A stretch of 64,000 nt of DNA from Peptococcaceae bacterium UBA7702 (GCA_002482535.1 DLGE01000001.1:372001-436000); one strand, 5' to 3'. Positions 43,481 to 52,445 are shown, counted from the stretch's first letter. Numbers and translations: made by a program. The notes: a model not told the origin generated them from the sequence alone.

Positions 43481-43894
43481 ATGAAAATAGCAGTGATTGA
43501 TGGACAAGGCGGCGGCATCGGCAAGCATATTATGGAAAAACTCCGGGCCAACCTCCCGGAGGAAACCTCCCTGATCGCCCTGGGCACCAACGCTTTGGCC
43601 ACCGCGCAGATGATGAAGGCCGGGGCCAGTGAAGGCGCCACCGGTGAGAACGCCATCTGCTTTATGGCAGATAAAGTTGACATCATCTGCGGTACTGTTT
43701 CGGTGCTTTGCGCCAACGGTATGATGGGTGAAATCACGCCGGCCGTGGCGAAAGCCATCGGCGAAGCGGAGGGCAAAAAGTATCTGCTGCCCGTCAATAA
43801 GAATCAGATCAAAGTGGTTGGCGTGATCAAAGAACCTCTGCCGCATCTCATCGATCTGCTGGTGGAAGCTGTGAGAAAGGAAGGTGATCACTGA
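43481..43894 (+). CDS. DUF3842 family protein
   Basis: 137 aa. A Rossmann-like start (KIAVIDGQGGGIGKHIMEKL) and VDIICGTVSVLCANGMMGEI with AVGEAEGK-like PAVAKAIGEAEGKK are typical of DUF3842, a small family of anaerobic Firmicutes. The nucleotide-binding appearance is inference. Its stop overlaps the CooT-like start by one base (TGATG), indicating coupling. Confidence 0.85.
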   Translation: MKIAVIDGQGGGIGKHIMEKLRANLPEETSLIALGTNALATAQMMKAGASEGATGENAICFMADKVDIICGTVSVLCANGMMGEITPAVAKAIGEAEGKKYLLPVNKNQIKVVGVIKEPLPHLIDLLVEAVRKEGDH

Positions 43895-44088
43895 TGTGTG
43901 AAGCCAATGTTTTTATCAAAGACAAAGAAGCCGAAAAGTACGAATTATTGTTGGAAGCCGTTGATAAAGTGATTCCCGGCGATGACGAAATCATCTTGGA
44001 AAGCATTTTCGGCGAGCGTAAGATCGTGAAAGCGAAAATCAAGGAGATGATGCTCCTCGATCATAAAATCAATCTTGAAAGAATATAG
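43894..44088 (+). CDS. CooT-like nickel-binding protein
   Basis: 64 aa. The N-terminal MCEANVFI carries the Cys2 of the CooT family. IILESIFGERKIVKAKIKEM and LLDHKINLE match the rest of the fold. CooT proteins bind Ni(II) as dimers and are tied to Ni insertion into carbon monoxide dehydrogenase in some bacteria. No CODH gene is nearby, but the presence of this gene fits a Wood-Ljungdahl type anaerobe. It ends in UAG. Confidence 0.8.
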   Translation: MCEANVFIKDKEAEKYELLLEAVDKVIPGDDEIILESIFGERKIVKAKIKEMMLLDHKINLERI

Positions 44089-44182
44089 GAAATTCAGCAT
44101 AAAAAAATCTTCCGACTTTGCTTTTTGTTTCGTTCAGAGACAAAGACAGAGCATGGACCGGTGAAGAAGGGAAAACAGGAAT

Positions 44183-44929
44183 ATGTCAGGACATTCGAAA
44201 TGGGCGAACATCAAAAGAAGGAAAGGGGCGGTTGACGCCGAACGCGCCAAAGCGTTTACCAAGATTTCCAGAGAAATCATCGTTGCGGTGCAGCAAGGGG
44301 GACCCGATCCCGACGGAAATTTCCGCCTTAAATTGATGATTCAAAAAGCAAAAGCGGCGAATATGCCCAACGACAACATCAACCGCTGCATCCAAAAGGC
44401 TGCCGGCAACGGTGACGACACGAAGTATAACGAAGTCGTTTACGAGGGCTACGGCCCGGCGGGAACCGCCATTTTGCTGGAGATCATGACCGATAACCGA
44501 AACCGTACCGCCAGCGAAATACGCTATCTTTTTTCCAGGAACGGTGGCAACCTCGGTGAAACCGGCTGCGTTGCCTGGATGTTTGACCGTGTCGGCAGAA
44601 TTGCGGCGCCCCTGGGGGGAAAAGAGGAAGACGATTTCATGATGATCGCTCTGGACGCAGGGGCGGAAGACGTTTCCTTTGAAGACGGCGTCGGTGAAAT
44701 CATCACCCTGCCGGAGGAATTGGAGAACGTCAGAAAAGCACTGATTGAGACGGGGCTGGAAATCACCGACGCAGAAGTGACGCGGATTCCCAAAAATACC
44801 GTCGCCGTGGACGACGTTGACCAGGCGCGCCAGGTCCTTACCCTCTATGACGCTTTGGACGAACATGACGATGTGCAGAACGCTTACAGTAATTTTGAAA
44901 TCAGCGATGATATTTTAGAACAGATTTAA
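44183..44929 (+). CDS. yebC: YebC/PmpR family protein (TACO1)
   Basis: 248 aa, standard length. SGHSKWANIKRRKGAVDAER at the N-terminus, EIIVAVQQGGPDPDGNFRLK and CIQKAAGNGDDTKYNEVVYE are diagnostic. Homologues act as DNA-binding regulators or, as shown more recently, in translation of poly-proline stretches. Cytosolic. RBS AACAGGAAT is weak. Confidence 0.95.
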   Translation: MSGHSKWANIKRRKGAVDAERAKAFTKISREIIVAVQQGGPDPDGNFRLKLMIQKAKAANMPNDNINRCIQKAAGNGDDTKYNEVVYEGYGPAGTAILLEIMTDNRNRTASEIRYLFSRNGGNLGETGCVAWMFDRVGRIAAPLGGKEEDDFMMIALDAGAEDVSFEDGVGEIITLPEELENVRKALIETGLEITDAEVTRIPKNTVAVDDVDQARQVLTLYDALDEHDDVQNAYSNFEISDDILEQI

Positions 44930-44956
44930 GTTTTTTGCGTACTTTTCCCGCCCATC

Positions 44957-44985
44957 TTGACAAGGAAAAAGTTTCGTAATATAAT
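44957..44985 (+). promoter_or_regulatory. sigma-A promoter of glutamate synthase operon
   Basis: TTGACA (44957-44962), 17-base spacer, TATAAT (44980-44985). The leader of about 190 bases to 45182 is AT-rich; I see no known riboswitch or terminator in it. Confidence 0.8.
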
Positions 44986-45181
44986 GTCAGAAATCAACAG
45001 TAATAGAGCAATGTATTACTTATATATCGAAAAGGCAGAGCCTGTAAATCAACGACGATTTAGCAAATGTTTTATTTTGTGCGCGTGATTTATGGGTTTC
45101 TTTTTTATATCATTTATGCTTTTTTGCTTAAAGAAATTCAAGATTTGAGATTTGATTTTATTAAGGGTAGGGTGATAGGTT

Positions 45182-46279
45182 ATGGATTATGAAGGTGAAG
45201 TAAGAATTCCCTCCGGCTGCGCCATTACGGGGATGATATCAAAAACCGGTGAGCGTTTTAGCGGGGAGTCTTTGATTCGTTCCATTGCCACGATGCACGA
45301 CCGTTCCAACGGACTTGGCGGCGGATTTGCCGGCTATGGAATTTATCCCGCCTATGCGGACTGTTACGCGTTTCATGTTTTTTACGACAATTTGCAGGCC
45401 AAAGAAGCGTGTGAAACATTCATCACACGTCATTTTGAAATCGCGGCGATGTCGGAACTGCCGACCAAAAAACATCCCGGGGTGAAGGATGAACCTTTGA
45501 TCTGGCGCTACTTTTTGGCGCCTTTGCAGACGAAGATCGTCGCCTCACAATTAGATGAGAAGGAATATGTTGTCCGCTGCGTGATGAGGGTCAACGCGGG
45601 CCACAGCGGCGCCTATATCTTTTCCTGCGGGAAAAATATGGGTGTTTTCAAGGCCGTCGGTTTTCCCGAAGATGTCGGCGTGTTTTACTGCCTCGATGAA
45701 TATAAAGGCTACTGTTGGACCAGCCACGGCCGCTATCCTACCAACACGCCGGGTTGGTGGGGCGGGGCGCACCCCTTTGCCATATTGGATTATTCCGTGG
45801 TTCATAACGGTGAAATTTCCTCCTATGACGCCAACCGCCGCTACATTGAAATGTTCGGTTATCAATGCTGTTTGCAAACGGATACGGAAGTCATCGCCTA
45901 TATCATCGATTTTCTCCACCGCCGCAAAGGCTTGACCATGGAAGAAGCGGCGAAAATTATCGCAGCGCCCTTTTGGTCAACGATTGCCACAAAAGAAGGG
46001 GCGGAAAAGGAAGTATACGCCTTTTTCCGCAAGAGATTTCCCAGTTTGTTGATTACCGGCCCTTTCTCGATCATGGTTGGTTTTGAGAACGGACTGATGG
46101 TCTTAAACGACCGCTTGAAGCTGCGCTCCATGGTGATCGGCGAAAAAGGTGACCGGGTTTGCATTGCCTCGGAAGAATGCGCTTTAAGGGAAATCTACGG
46201 TGACTTTGACCGCATCTGGTATCCCAGAGGCGGCGAAGCCGTGGTGATCCAGGTGGAAACAGGGAAAGGAGGGCAATGA
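45182..46279 (+). CDS. glutamate synthase, class II glutamine amidotransferase subunit
   Basis: 365 aa. Ntn-type glutaminase domain; the nucleophile is probably Cys13 after a 12-residue leader (IPSGCAITGMI). VFKAVGFPEDV, TSHGRYPTNTPGWWGGAHPF and SVVHNGEISSYDANRRYIE are amidotransferase signatures. It releases ammonia from glutamine for the synthase subunit. The four-base overlap with the next gene (ATGATGATG) and the gene order (GATase, FMN synthase, ferredoxin, FAD reductase, GXGXG) define the archaeal-type split glutamate synthase. Confidence 0.92.
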   Translation: MDYEGEVRIPSGCAITGMISKTGERFSGESLIRSIATMHDRSNGLGGGFAGYGIYPAYADCYAFHVFYDNLQAKEACETFITRHFEIAAMSELPTKKHPGVKDEPLIWRYFLAPLQTKIVASQLDEKEYVVRCVMRVNAGHSGAYIFSCGKNMGVFKAVGFPEDVGVFYCLDEYKGYCWTSHGRYPTNTPGWWGGAHPFAILDYSVVHNGEISSYDANRRYIEMFGYQCCLQTDTEVIAYIIDFLHRRKGLTMEEAAKIIAAPFWSTIATKEGAEKEVYAFFRKRFPSLLITGPFSIMVGFENGLMVLNDRLKLRSMVIGEKGDRVCIASEECALREIYGDFDRIWYPRGGEAVVIQVETGKGGQ

Positions 46280-47781
46280 TGATGCATCTGTCATACCCCG
46301 CTTATGAAGTCGAACGCAACGAAAGCCGCTGCATTACCTGTGGCGCTTGTGTGAGACAGTGCGCCAACGGCGTCCATGATTATGATGAAGAAAACGATGT
46401 CATGCTTAGCGATTCCAGTAAGTGCGTGAATTGTCATCGCTGTGTTTCCCTCTGTCCCACCAGGGCGCTGAAGATTGTGAAAAGCGACAATGTTTTCAAA
46501 GAAAATTATCATTGGCAAGCTTCGGATATCGAAGAAATCTACCTTCAGGCCGAAGGCGGCGGTATGCTCTTATCTTCCATGGGCAATCCCCGTAAATATC
46601 CGATCTATTGGGATAAACTTCTTTTAAACGCCTCTCAGGTGACGAATCCTTCCATCGACCCCTTAAGAGAACCGATGGAAACCAAAACCTTCTTAGGGAA
46701 AAAGAATACGGAAATCATCCGCGGTGAAGACGGCAGAATCATCAACAATCTCCCGGTCAATCTGGAGCTTGCCATGCCGATGATGTTTGCCGCCATGTCC
46801 TACGGGGCCATCAGTTACAATGCCCATGAAAGTTTGGCCCGGGCCGCGGCGGAACTGGGTATTTTCTATAATACCGGCGAGGGCGGCCTCCACCGCGATT
46901 TTTATCAATACGGATCCCATACCATCGTCCAGGTGGCTTCGGGTCGTTTCGGCGTCCATAAAGATTATCTGAACGCCGGCAGCGCCATTGAAATCAAAAT
47001 CGGCCAGGGGGCGAAACCCGGAATCGGCGGCCATTTGCCCGGTTATAAGAACGTTGGTGATATTTCCAGCACCCGTATGATACCCGAAGGCAGCGACGCG
47101 ATTTCCCCCGCGCCTCACCACGATATTTATTCCATTGAGGATTTACGCCAACTTGTCTTTTCTTTGAAAGAGGCGACTCAATACAAAAAACCCGTGTGCG
47201 TTAAGATCTCCGCCGTGCACAACGTCGCCGCCATTGCCAGCGGAATTGCCAGAAGCGGCGCTGATATCATTGCCATCGACGGATTCCGGGGCGGCACCGG
47301 CGCCGCGCCCACCAGAATCAGAGACAGTGTCGGAATTCCCATCGAATTGGCACTGGCCTCTGTGGATCAGCGGTTAAGAGACGAGGGCATCCGTGAAAAT
47401 GTCTCTGTTGTGGTCAGCGGCTCCATCCGCAATTCCACGGATATCGTCAAGGCCATTGCCCTCGGCGCCGACGCCGTTTATATTGGCACGGCAGCCCTTT
47501 TGGCCCTGGGGTGCCATCTTTGCCGCAGCTGTCATACGGGAAAATGCAACTGGGGGATCTCCACCCAGCGGCCGGAATTGGTGAAGCGGCTCAATCCCGA
47601 TATTGGCAGCAAGCGGCTGATCAACTTGATGAACGCCTGGAACCACGAGATCATGGAAATCATGGGGGGCATGGGCATCAATTCCATTGAAGCCCTGCGG
47701 GGCAATCGCCTAATGCTCCGGGGCGTGGGACTCAACGATAAAGAACTGGAAATTTTCGGCATTCGCCACGCAGGGGAGTGA
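46276..47781 (+). CDS. glutamate synthase, FMN-binding central subunit with ferredoxin domain
   Basis: 501 aa. N-terminal two [4Fe-4S] motifs (CITCGACVRQCANG; CVNCHRCVSLCPT, about 15-60), then the FMN-barrel synthase domain (about 80-490). Core motifs are SYGAISYNAHESLARAA, NTGEGGLHRDFYQYG, KIGQGAKPGIGGHLPG and FRGGTGAAPTRIRD. The 3Fe-4S ligands are in CHLCRSCHTGKCNWGI. It condenses 2-oxoglutarate with ammonia to glutamate, with electrons from the ferredoxin/FAD subunits. Confidence 0.95.
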   Translation: MMMHLSYPAYEVERNESRCITCGACVRQCANGVHDYDEENDVMLSDSSKCVNCHRCVSLCPTRALKIVKSDNVFKENYHWQASDIEEIYLQAEGGGMLLSSMGNPRKYPIYWDKLLLNASQVTNPSIDPLREPMETKTFLGKKNTEIIRGEDGRIINNLPVNLELAMPMMFAAMSYGAISYNAHESLARAAAELGIFYNTGEGGLHRDFYQYGSHTIVQVASGRFGVHKDYLNAGSAIEIKIGQGAKPGIGGHLPGYKNVGDISSTRMIPEGSDAISPAPHHDIYSIEDLRQLVFSLKEATQYKKPVCVKISAVHNVAAIASGIARSGADIIAIDGFRGGTGAAPTRIRDSVGIPIELALASVDQRLRDEGIRENVSVVVSGSIRNSTDIVKAIALGADAVYIGTAALLALGCHLCRSCHTGKCNWGISTQRPELVKRLNPDIGSKRLINLMNAWNHEIMEIMGGMGINSIEALRGNRLMLRGVGLNDKELEIFGIRHAGE

Positions 47782-47785
47782 TACC

Positions 47786-48220
47786 ATGAAAAGAGTTTAT
47801 GTCAATGAAGAATGGTGCCTTGGCTGCCATTTATGCGAATACTACTGCGCTTTCGCCAATTCCGGTTTGGCTGACATGGTCAAAGCGCTGAAGGGGAAAA
47901 AGATTCGGCCCAATATCCGCGTGGAAGGAGACGCCGGGATCAGCTTCGCCGTGAGCTGCCGCCACTGTAGCGATGCCCTCTGTGTCAGCGGTTGTCTTAC
48001 CGGCGCCATGAGTGTGAAAGACGGTGTGATTTCTATTGATAAAGAGCGGTGTATTGGCTGTTTGACCTGTGTGGCGCTGTGTCCCTACGGCGCGGTGATG
48101 CCCTCTGACGACGGTGTCGTCCAGAAATGCGAACTCTGTACCAATCACGGCGGGGAGCCGGTTTGCGTGAAAAACTGTCCCAACCACGCCATCGTTTATG
48201 TTGAGGAGGCGGAAAGATGA
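47786..48220 (+). CDS. 4Fe-4S ferredoxin subunit of glutamate synthase
   Basis: 144 aa, DMSO-reductase/HycB type. Cys motifs: CLGCHLCEYYCAFAN, CRHCSDALCVSGC, CIGCLTCVALCPYG and CELCTNHGGEPVCVKNCPN, i.e. about four cubanes. It is an electron-transfer subunit between the FAD protein and the FMN core. It lies 4 bases after the core gene and overlaps the next. Confidence 0.92.
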   Translation: MKRVYVNEEWCLGCHLCEYYCAFANSGLADMVKALKGKKIRPNIRVEGDAGISFAVSCRHCSDALCVSGCLTGAMSVKDGVISIDKERCIGCLTCVALCPYGAVMPSDDGVVQKCELCTNHGGEPVCVKNCPNHAIVYVEEAER

Positions 48221-49452
48221 AATACGTGATAATCGGCAATTCTGCCGCCGCCATCGGCGGGGCGGAGGGGATTCGTTCCGTTGATCAGAAAGGGGAAATC
48301 ACCTTGATTTCCAAAGAGAGCGAGTTTATCTATTCCCGTCCGTTGATTTCTTACTATCTAAAGGGCGAAGTGAAAAAGGAGGATATGGCTTATCGCGGCG
48401 CTGATTTTTATGAAAAAAATCAGGTGAAGGCCATCCTCGGCAAAGCTGCCGTGGCCGTAGACAGCAACAAAAAAACAGTGAAACTTGGGGATGATACCGT
48501 CATTCCTTATGACCGTCTCCTCGTCGCTACCGGCGCTACGCCGTTGATGCCACCGATTCCCGGTCTCGGCAAGGTAAAGGAGAAATACACCTTTCAGTCT
48601 ATGGCCGACGTTTTGGCCCTGGAAAAAGTGCTTTCACCAGAAAGGGACGTCCTGATCCTCGGCGGCGGCCTGATTGGCCTGAAATGCGCCGAAGGCATCG
48701 GGGAAAAGGCAAAATCCGTCACGGTGATCGACCGTTTCGATCACGTTTTACCCAGCATCCTCGACAACGAGGGGGCCGCCATGATGCAAAAACGCGGCGA
48801 AGCCCACGGCGTATCATTTTTCCTGGGAGAAAACGCGGTCAAAGCCGAAGATCATAAAATGATCTGTGAAAGCGGCAAAGAAGTTTATTTCGATATTTTA
48901 GTTGTCGCTGCCGGTGTCAAACCGGAAATATCGCTGCTAAAGTCTGCCGGCGCGAAGATCAATCACGGCATTGTGGTGGATGAAAAAAATGCCACGTCGC
49001 TGCCGGATATTTACGCTGCCGGCGACTGTGCCGAAGGAACTGACGTTGTTGACGGTGTGAAAAAAATCTTAGCCCTTTTGCCCAACGCTTATCTCGGCGG
49101 TAAAAACGCCGGTATCAACATGGCGGGAGGTAGTCATGTCTACGAAACCGCTATGGCGGTAAACGCCTTGAAATTGTGGGACGATCACCTGATCACCGCC
49201 GGTATCAGAGTAGGCGAAACCTACGTTGTCCAGGAGGACGGCGCTTATAAAAAGCTCTATTACAGCATTGACGAAGGGTATCTCAACGGTTTCATCATGA
49301 TTGGTGACGTGGACCGGGCGGGGATCTATACCTCCCTGATCCGGGAAAGGACGCCCCTGAAAGAAATCGATTTTGAGCTGATCAAAGAAAACCCCCAATA
49401 CAGGGCGTTTTCCCGTCAGGTCAGAAACGACAAGTTAGGAGGCAGAACATGA
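48217..49452 (+). CDS. FAD/NAD(P)-dependent oxidoreductase subunit of glutamate synthase
   Basis: 411 aa. N-terminal FAD site KYVIIGNSAAAIGGAEGIRS, second Rossmann ILGGGLIGLKCAEGIG for NAD(P), and the C-terminal DIYAAGDCAEGTDVV motif. SRPLISYYLKGE is typical of NirB/rubredoxin-reductase type enzymes. Likely role: to pass electrons from NAD(P)H into the ferredoxin subunit. Four-base overlaps on both sides. Confidence 0.92.
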   Translation: MKYVIIGNSAAAIGGAEGIRSVDQKGEITLISKESEFIYSRPLISYYLKGEVKKEDMAYRGADFYEKNQVKAILGKAAVAVDSNKKTVKLGDDTVIPYDRLLVATGATPLMPPIPGLGKVKEKYTFQSMADVLALEKVLSPERDVLILGGGLIGLKCAEGIGEKAKSVTVIDRFDHVLPSILDNEGAAMMQKRGEAHGVSFFLGENAVKAEDHKMICESGKEVYFDILVVAAGVKPEISLLKSAGAKINHGIVVDEKNATSLPDIYAAGDCAEGTDVVDGVKKILALLPNAYLGGKNAGINMAGGSHVYETAMAVNALKLWDDHLITAGIRVGETYVVQEDGAYKKLYYSIDEGYLNGFIMIGDVDRAGIYTSLIRERTPLKEIDFELIKENPQYRAFSRQVRNDKLGGRT

Positions 49453-50171
49453 AAATCAATTGTAAAGGGTTACATCATCAACAAATCAACGAGGCGATTT
49501 ACGCCGCCAAGGATAGCGAGATCATCCTAAATGACTGTCTCGGCCAGCGTTTCATCGCCGCGGGGTTAGGAGGCAAAACCCTGAATATTTACGGCATTCC
49601 CGGCAATGCTCTCGGCTGTTACCTCGACGGTACGGTGATTCGCGTTCACGGCAACGGCCAGGACGCCATCGGCGGCACCATGAACGACGGCAGGATCTTT
49701 ATTCACGGTTCCTGTGGCGACGCCCCCGGATACGCCATGCGCGGCGGCAAGATCATGACCCGGGGGGACATTGGTTACCGCGGCGGGATTCATATGAAAG
49801 AATATCAGGATAAGATTCCCGTTTTGATCGTCGGCGGCAATGCCGGCAGCTTCTTAGGGGAATACCAGGCCGGCGGCAGGATCATTGTTCTCGGTCTCGG
49901 CGTGGAAGAAAAACCCCGGGTGGGTTACTTTTGTGGCACGGGGCAGCACGGCGGCAAGATCTTTCTGCGGGGGGAAACCCTCACCGCCGACGTACCCCGG
50001 CAGGTCACCGCGAAAAAAGCCACGACCGAGGATAAGGAAGAAATTCGCGGAGATCTGCTGGAGTTCTGCGCGGAATTCGGCGGCGACGCTGCGGAACTCC
50101 TAAAAGACACCTTCTTTGTTCTGACCCCAAATACGAAAAATCCCTATAAGCAGTTATATACCTCTCATTAA
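49449..50171 (+). CDS. glutamate synthase GXGXG-domain subunit
   Basis: 240 aa right-handed beta-helix. Repeats such as GGKTLNIYGIPGNALGCY, GGTMNDGRIFIHGSCGDAPG and GRIIVLGLGVEEKP are the GXGXG (gltB C-terminal) signature. In large single-chain glutamate synthases this domain structures the ammonia tunnel. Here it is a separate chain, the last gene of the operon. Confidence 0.93.
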   Translation: MKINCKGLHHQQINEAIYAAKDSEIILNDCLGQRFIAAGLGGKTLNIYGIPGNALGCYLDGTVIRVHGNGQDAIGGTMNDGRIFIHGSCGDAPGYAMRGGKIMTRGDIGYRGGIHMKEYQDKIPVLIVGGNAGSFLGEYQAGGRIIVLGLGVEEKPRVGYFCGTGQHGGKIFLRGETLTADVPRQVTAKKATTEDKEEIRGDLLEFCAEFGGDAAELLKDTFFVLTPNTKNPYKQLYTSH

Positions 50172-50179
50172 AAAGGGAC

Positions 50180-50208
50180 TTGCGTCACTTCTTGTCATAC
50201 CTTATAAT
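50180..50208 (+). promoter_or_regulatory. sigma-A promoter of mscL
   Basis: TTGCGT (50180-50185), 17-base spacer, TATAAT (50203-50208). Confidence 0.75.
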
Positions 50209-50253
50209 AATCTTGTCGAAAGAACCAAGGCTTAACAAGAGAGGTAAATGATT

Positions 50254-50655
50254 ATGGCAAAGAAAGGTTGGATCGCTGAATTCAAAGAATTCGCGTTAAA
50301 AGGCAATATCATCGATGTGGCCATCGGTATGGTCATCGGCGTTGCTTTCAGTGCGATCATCAATTCCCTGGTGAACGATATCATCATGCCATTGGTGGGC
50401 ATCATCATCGGCAAAGTGGACTTTACTTCCCTCAGCATCAGCGTCGGTTCTGCCGAAGTGATGTACGGTTCCTTTATTCAGGCTTGTGTCAACTTCTTCT
50501 TGATTGCCCTGACGATTTTTCTTTGCATCAAAGGGGTAAATCAGGTGAGACGCAGATGGGAAAAGGAAAAAACCGCGGCGGCAGAGACGCCGGCCCCTGC
50601 TGAGGATATCGCCCTGCTTACGGAAATCAGAGATTTACTGAAAAAAGAAAAATAA
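50254..50655 (+). CDS. mscL: large-conductance mechanosensitive channel MscL
   Basis: 133 aa from ATG 50254, which spaces better from GAGAGG than the ATG two codons earlier. EFKEFALKGNIIDVAIGMVIG (N-helix and TM1), INSLVNDIIMPLVGIIIG and TM2 (FIQACVNFFLIALTIFL) are characteristic. A charged C-terminal helix ends LTEIRDLLKKEK. It is an inner-membrane homopentamer that opens on osmotic downshock. Confidence 0.95.
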   Translation: MAKKGWIAEFKEFALKGNIIDVAIGMVIGVAFSAIINSLVNDIIMPLVGIIIGKVDFTSLSISVGSAEVMYGSFIQACVNFFLIALTIFLCIKGVNQVRRRWEKEKTAAAETPAPAEDIALLTEIRDLLKKEK

Positions 50656-50665
50656 ACACCGAACC

Positions 50666-50694
50666 TTGACTTTTTTCAACCCATCGTTTATAAT
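50666..50694 (+). promoter_or_regulatory. sigma-A promoter of candidate sRNA
   Basis: TTGACT (50666-50671), 17-base spacer, TATAAT (50689-50694), with no coding region before the next terminator. Confidence 0.75.
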
Positions 50695-50700
50695 TTTATT

Positions 50701-50907
50701 GCATCCATTGTTTTTCGTGTGCATGGTGGTAATATGCTTGCGTAACGCTATCATAAAAATAATGCCGTTGCAACTTCATTTTTATATAGAAATCACTGAA
50801 AAGGCTTTTTGATTTACCATAAAAAGCTGAAAATTTGTTTCTATCGTAAGTTGAGTTGTAGGCCAACATTTTCAGTTTGTAAAAAGGAGCTTTCTGCTCC
50901 TTTTTTG
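50701..50907 (+). ncRNA. candidate small RNA of about 205 bases
   Basis: It starts at the predicted +1 of a strong promoter and ends at a perfect terminator (AAAAAGGAGC-TTTCT-GCTCCTTTTTT, 50881-50907). No open frame is credible inside. The sequence can fold into a long rod: CAACTT (from 50769) with AAGTTG (from 50847), TAGAAA with TTTCTA, GCC (from 50762) with GGC (from 50862), and an apical GGCTTTTT/AAAAAGCT hairpin at about 50804-50830. Size and rod shape recall 6S RNA, but I cannot confirm the class. Confidence 0.55.
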
Positions 50908-51019
50908 TTTTTCAAAAGAAGAGAAGGATTTGCCCCTAAATTCTACATAATACCCATATGATGTCCAAATCATTGAAAAATCGTAAGGTGAAAGTTTTCA
51001 TCACATTGAGGTGCTGACA

Positions 51020-51727
51020 ATGAAAAAAATAATATGGGCTGTGTTCGTTCTTTGTGTTATAACAATGGTGCCCGGCTGCGGGTCGGAGGACAGTGCTTCC
51101 ACGACACCGGCAAAAACGGCGGCTGAGGTTTTGGTGCCGCCGGCGCCCCTTGAAGGAGAAAAGGTGGCGGAAATCGGCGGTTGCGATTATCTTTATGATC
51201 AGCAGTACGCGTTTCAGTTTCTCTATGAATATTACCCTGAAAAACCAACGGAAGACAATATCTACGATTTGGTGATGTATGAGCTCTTTGCCCTGGAAGG
51301 GCGGGATTTGGAGCTTTCTTTCTGGGAGAAGCCCGCTGATATACTTCAACACAGGCAGGATACGATCGAATGTTTTGATCAAATATTCAATGGTATGAAG
51401 AACACGTTAGAGGAAGAAGGCGACGGACTTTCCGGAGAAGAAAAGAAAGAACTGCAAGAGAAGATTACATCCGTTAAGGAAAAAAGAGATCAATATGAGT
51501 CTGTTTTGAACTCAATTTTAGAAGAGGAGCAGCTCAGTGAGGAAGAGTTCTGGCAAAACCAACAGCCATACATTGAAAAATATCTGTACACCCAAGCCTA
51601 TCTGTTTAATTTACAGGATGAATTTGAAGCGGAAAACGGCAAAGTAAACGAAGAAAATCAAAAGGCCTTTATGAAATATCTGAAAAAGGATGAAAAGGAT
51701 TTGCGGGAAAAGTATCACGTAGAATGA
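51020..51727 (+). CDS. lipoprotein of unknown function
   Basis: 235 aa from ATG 51020 (GAGGTG upstream). Signal peptide with lipobox MVPGC (Cys20), so it is probably lipid-anchored outside the membrane. A Ser/Thr/Ala/Pro linker is followed by a Glu- and Lys-rich helical domain (about 115-235). It somewhat resembles SurA/trigger-factor-like helical N-domains but has no PPIase motif. Function unknown. Confidence 0.7.
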   Translation: MKKIIWAVFVLCVITMVPGCGSEDSASTTPAKTAAEVLVPPAPLEGEKVAEIGGCDYLYDQQYAFQFLYEYYPEKPTEDNIYDLVMYELFALEGRDLELSFWEKPADILQHRQDTIECFDQIFNGMKNTLEEEGDGLSGEEKKELQEKITSVKEKRDQYESVLNSILEEEQLSEEEFWQNQQPYIEKYLYTQAYLFNLQDEFEAENGKVNEENQKAFMKYLKKDEKDLREKYHVE

Positions 51728-51768
51728 ACAAAGAAAAATAACAGGAACATTACAATATAAATGAAATA

Positions 51769-51808
51769 AAATGCCTGTTCGGCAATGAAAGCGCCGGGCA
51801 GGCATTTT
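51769..51808 (+). terminator. terminator of lipoprotein gene
   Basis: AAAATGCCTG to CAGGCATTTTG with an internal CGGC/GCCG pairing. Confidence 0.75.
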
Positions 51809-51824
51809 GATTTGTCGATTTTGA

Positions 51825-51853
51825 TTGTAATGAATCTACGTATCGTTTATAAT
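51825..51853 (+). promoter_or_regulatory. sigma-A promoter of YcxB-like gene
   Basis: TTGTAA (51825-51830), 17-base spacer, TATAAT (51848-51853). Confidence 0.75.
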
Positions 51854-51888
51854 ATTTCCATGAATTCACGTTAAAAGAGGTACGTATC

Positions 51889-52434
51889 ATGGAGCTGAAA
51901 GCCACGACAGTTTACGATGAAAAAATCTTAAAAGACTTCATTTGTTTTTCCCTCTTTAGAGGAAAGCGCTTTAAAACCAGGCGTGTCGCCTATGCGGTCA
52001 TTCTGCCCATCCTCATTGCAGCCCTTGCCTTTGATTTAATCCTTTCTTTCCTCTGGCAGATTTCCGATCTACGTTGGCTGATCGTTCTGATGCTGGTGCT
52101 TTTGATCTCCTTCGGAGTTTTGATCTTTTTCATCGTGCCGGCGTCGATGGGCAAATCCTCCCGCAAACTGCTGGGGACAAGGATCAGCTATATCTTCCGG
52201 GATGACCAATTCTTCATGGAAGCGGAAAACCTCGATCTTCGTAATCAGAGTGTAATCCGATACGCCATTCTCCATCGCGTGTACGAGACCAAAGACTATC
52301 TCTATATTTTTCCGAATCGAAGTTTCTCCTACATTCTTGACTTGCACGCCATCGGTATGAACAATGTGCAAGCACTGCGGGAAACCATTTCCGCTCACTT
52401 GCCGCCCAAGAAATACGTGATTTGTAAGGAATAA
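51889..52434 (+). CDS. YcxB-like membrane protein
   Basis: 181 aa. Two adjacent transmembrane segments (about 35-60 and 65-85), then a soluble domain with SYIFRDDQFFMEAENLDLRN, YAILHRVYETKDYLYIFPNR and FSYILDLHAIG, as in the YcxB-like family. It is an inner-membrane protein of unknown function. RBS AAAGAGGTACG. Monocistronic. Confidence 0.75.
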   Translation: MELKATTVYDEKILKDFICFSLFRGKRFKTRRVAYAVILPILIAALAFDLILSFLWQISDLRWLIVLMLVLLISFGVLIFFIVPASMGKSSRKLLGTRISYIFRDDQFFMEAENLDLRNQSVIRYAILHRVYETKDYLYIFPNRSFSYILDLHAIGMNNVQALRETISAHLPPKKYVICKE

Positions 52435-52445
52435 TACGACACATG

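Noticed and set aside
44990..45181. Glutamine riboswitch before the glutamate synthase operon
   Set aside because: No CGUUCA or GGACGGAAGUAGG-type core could be found in the leader.
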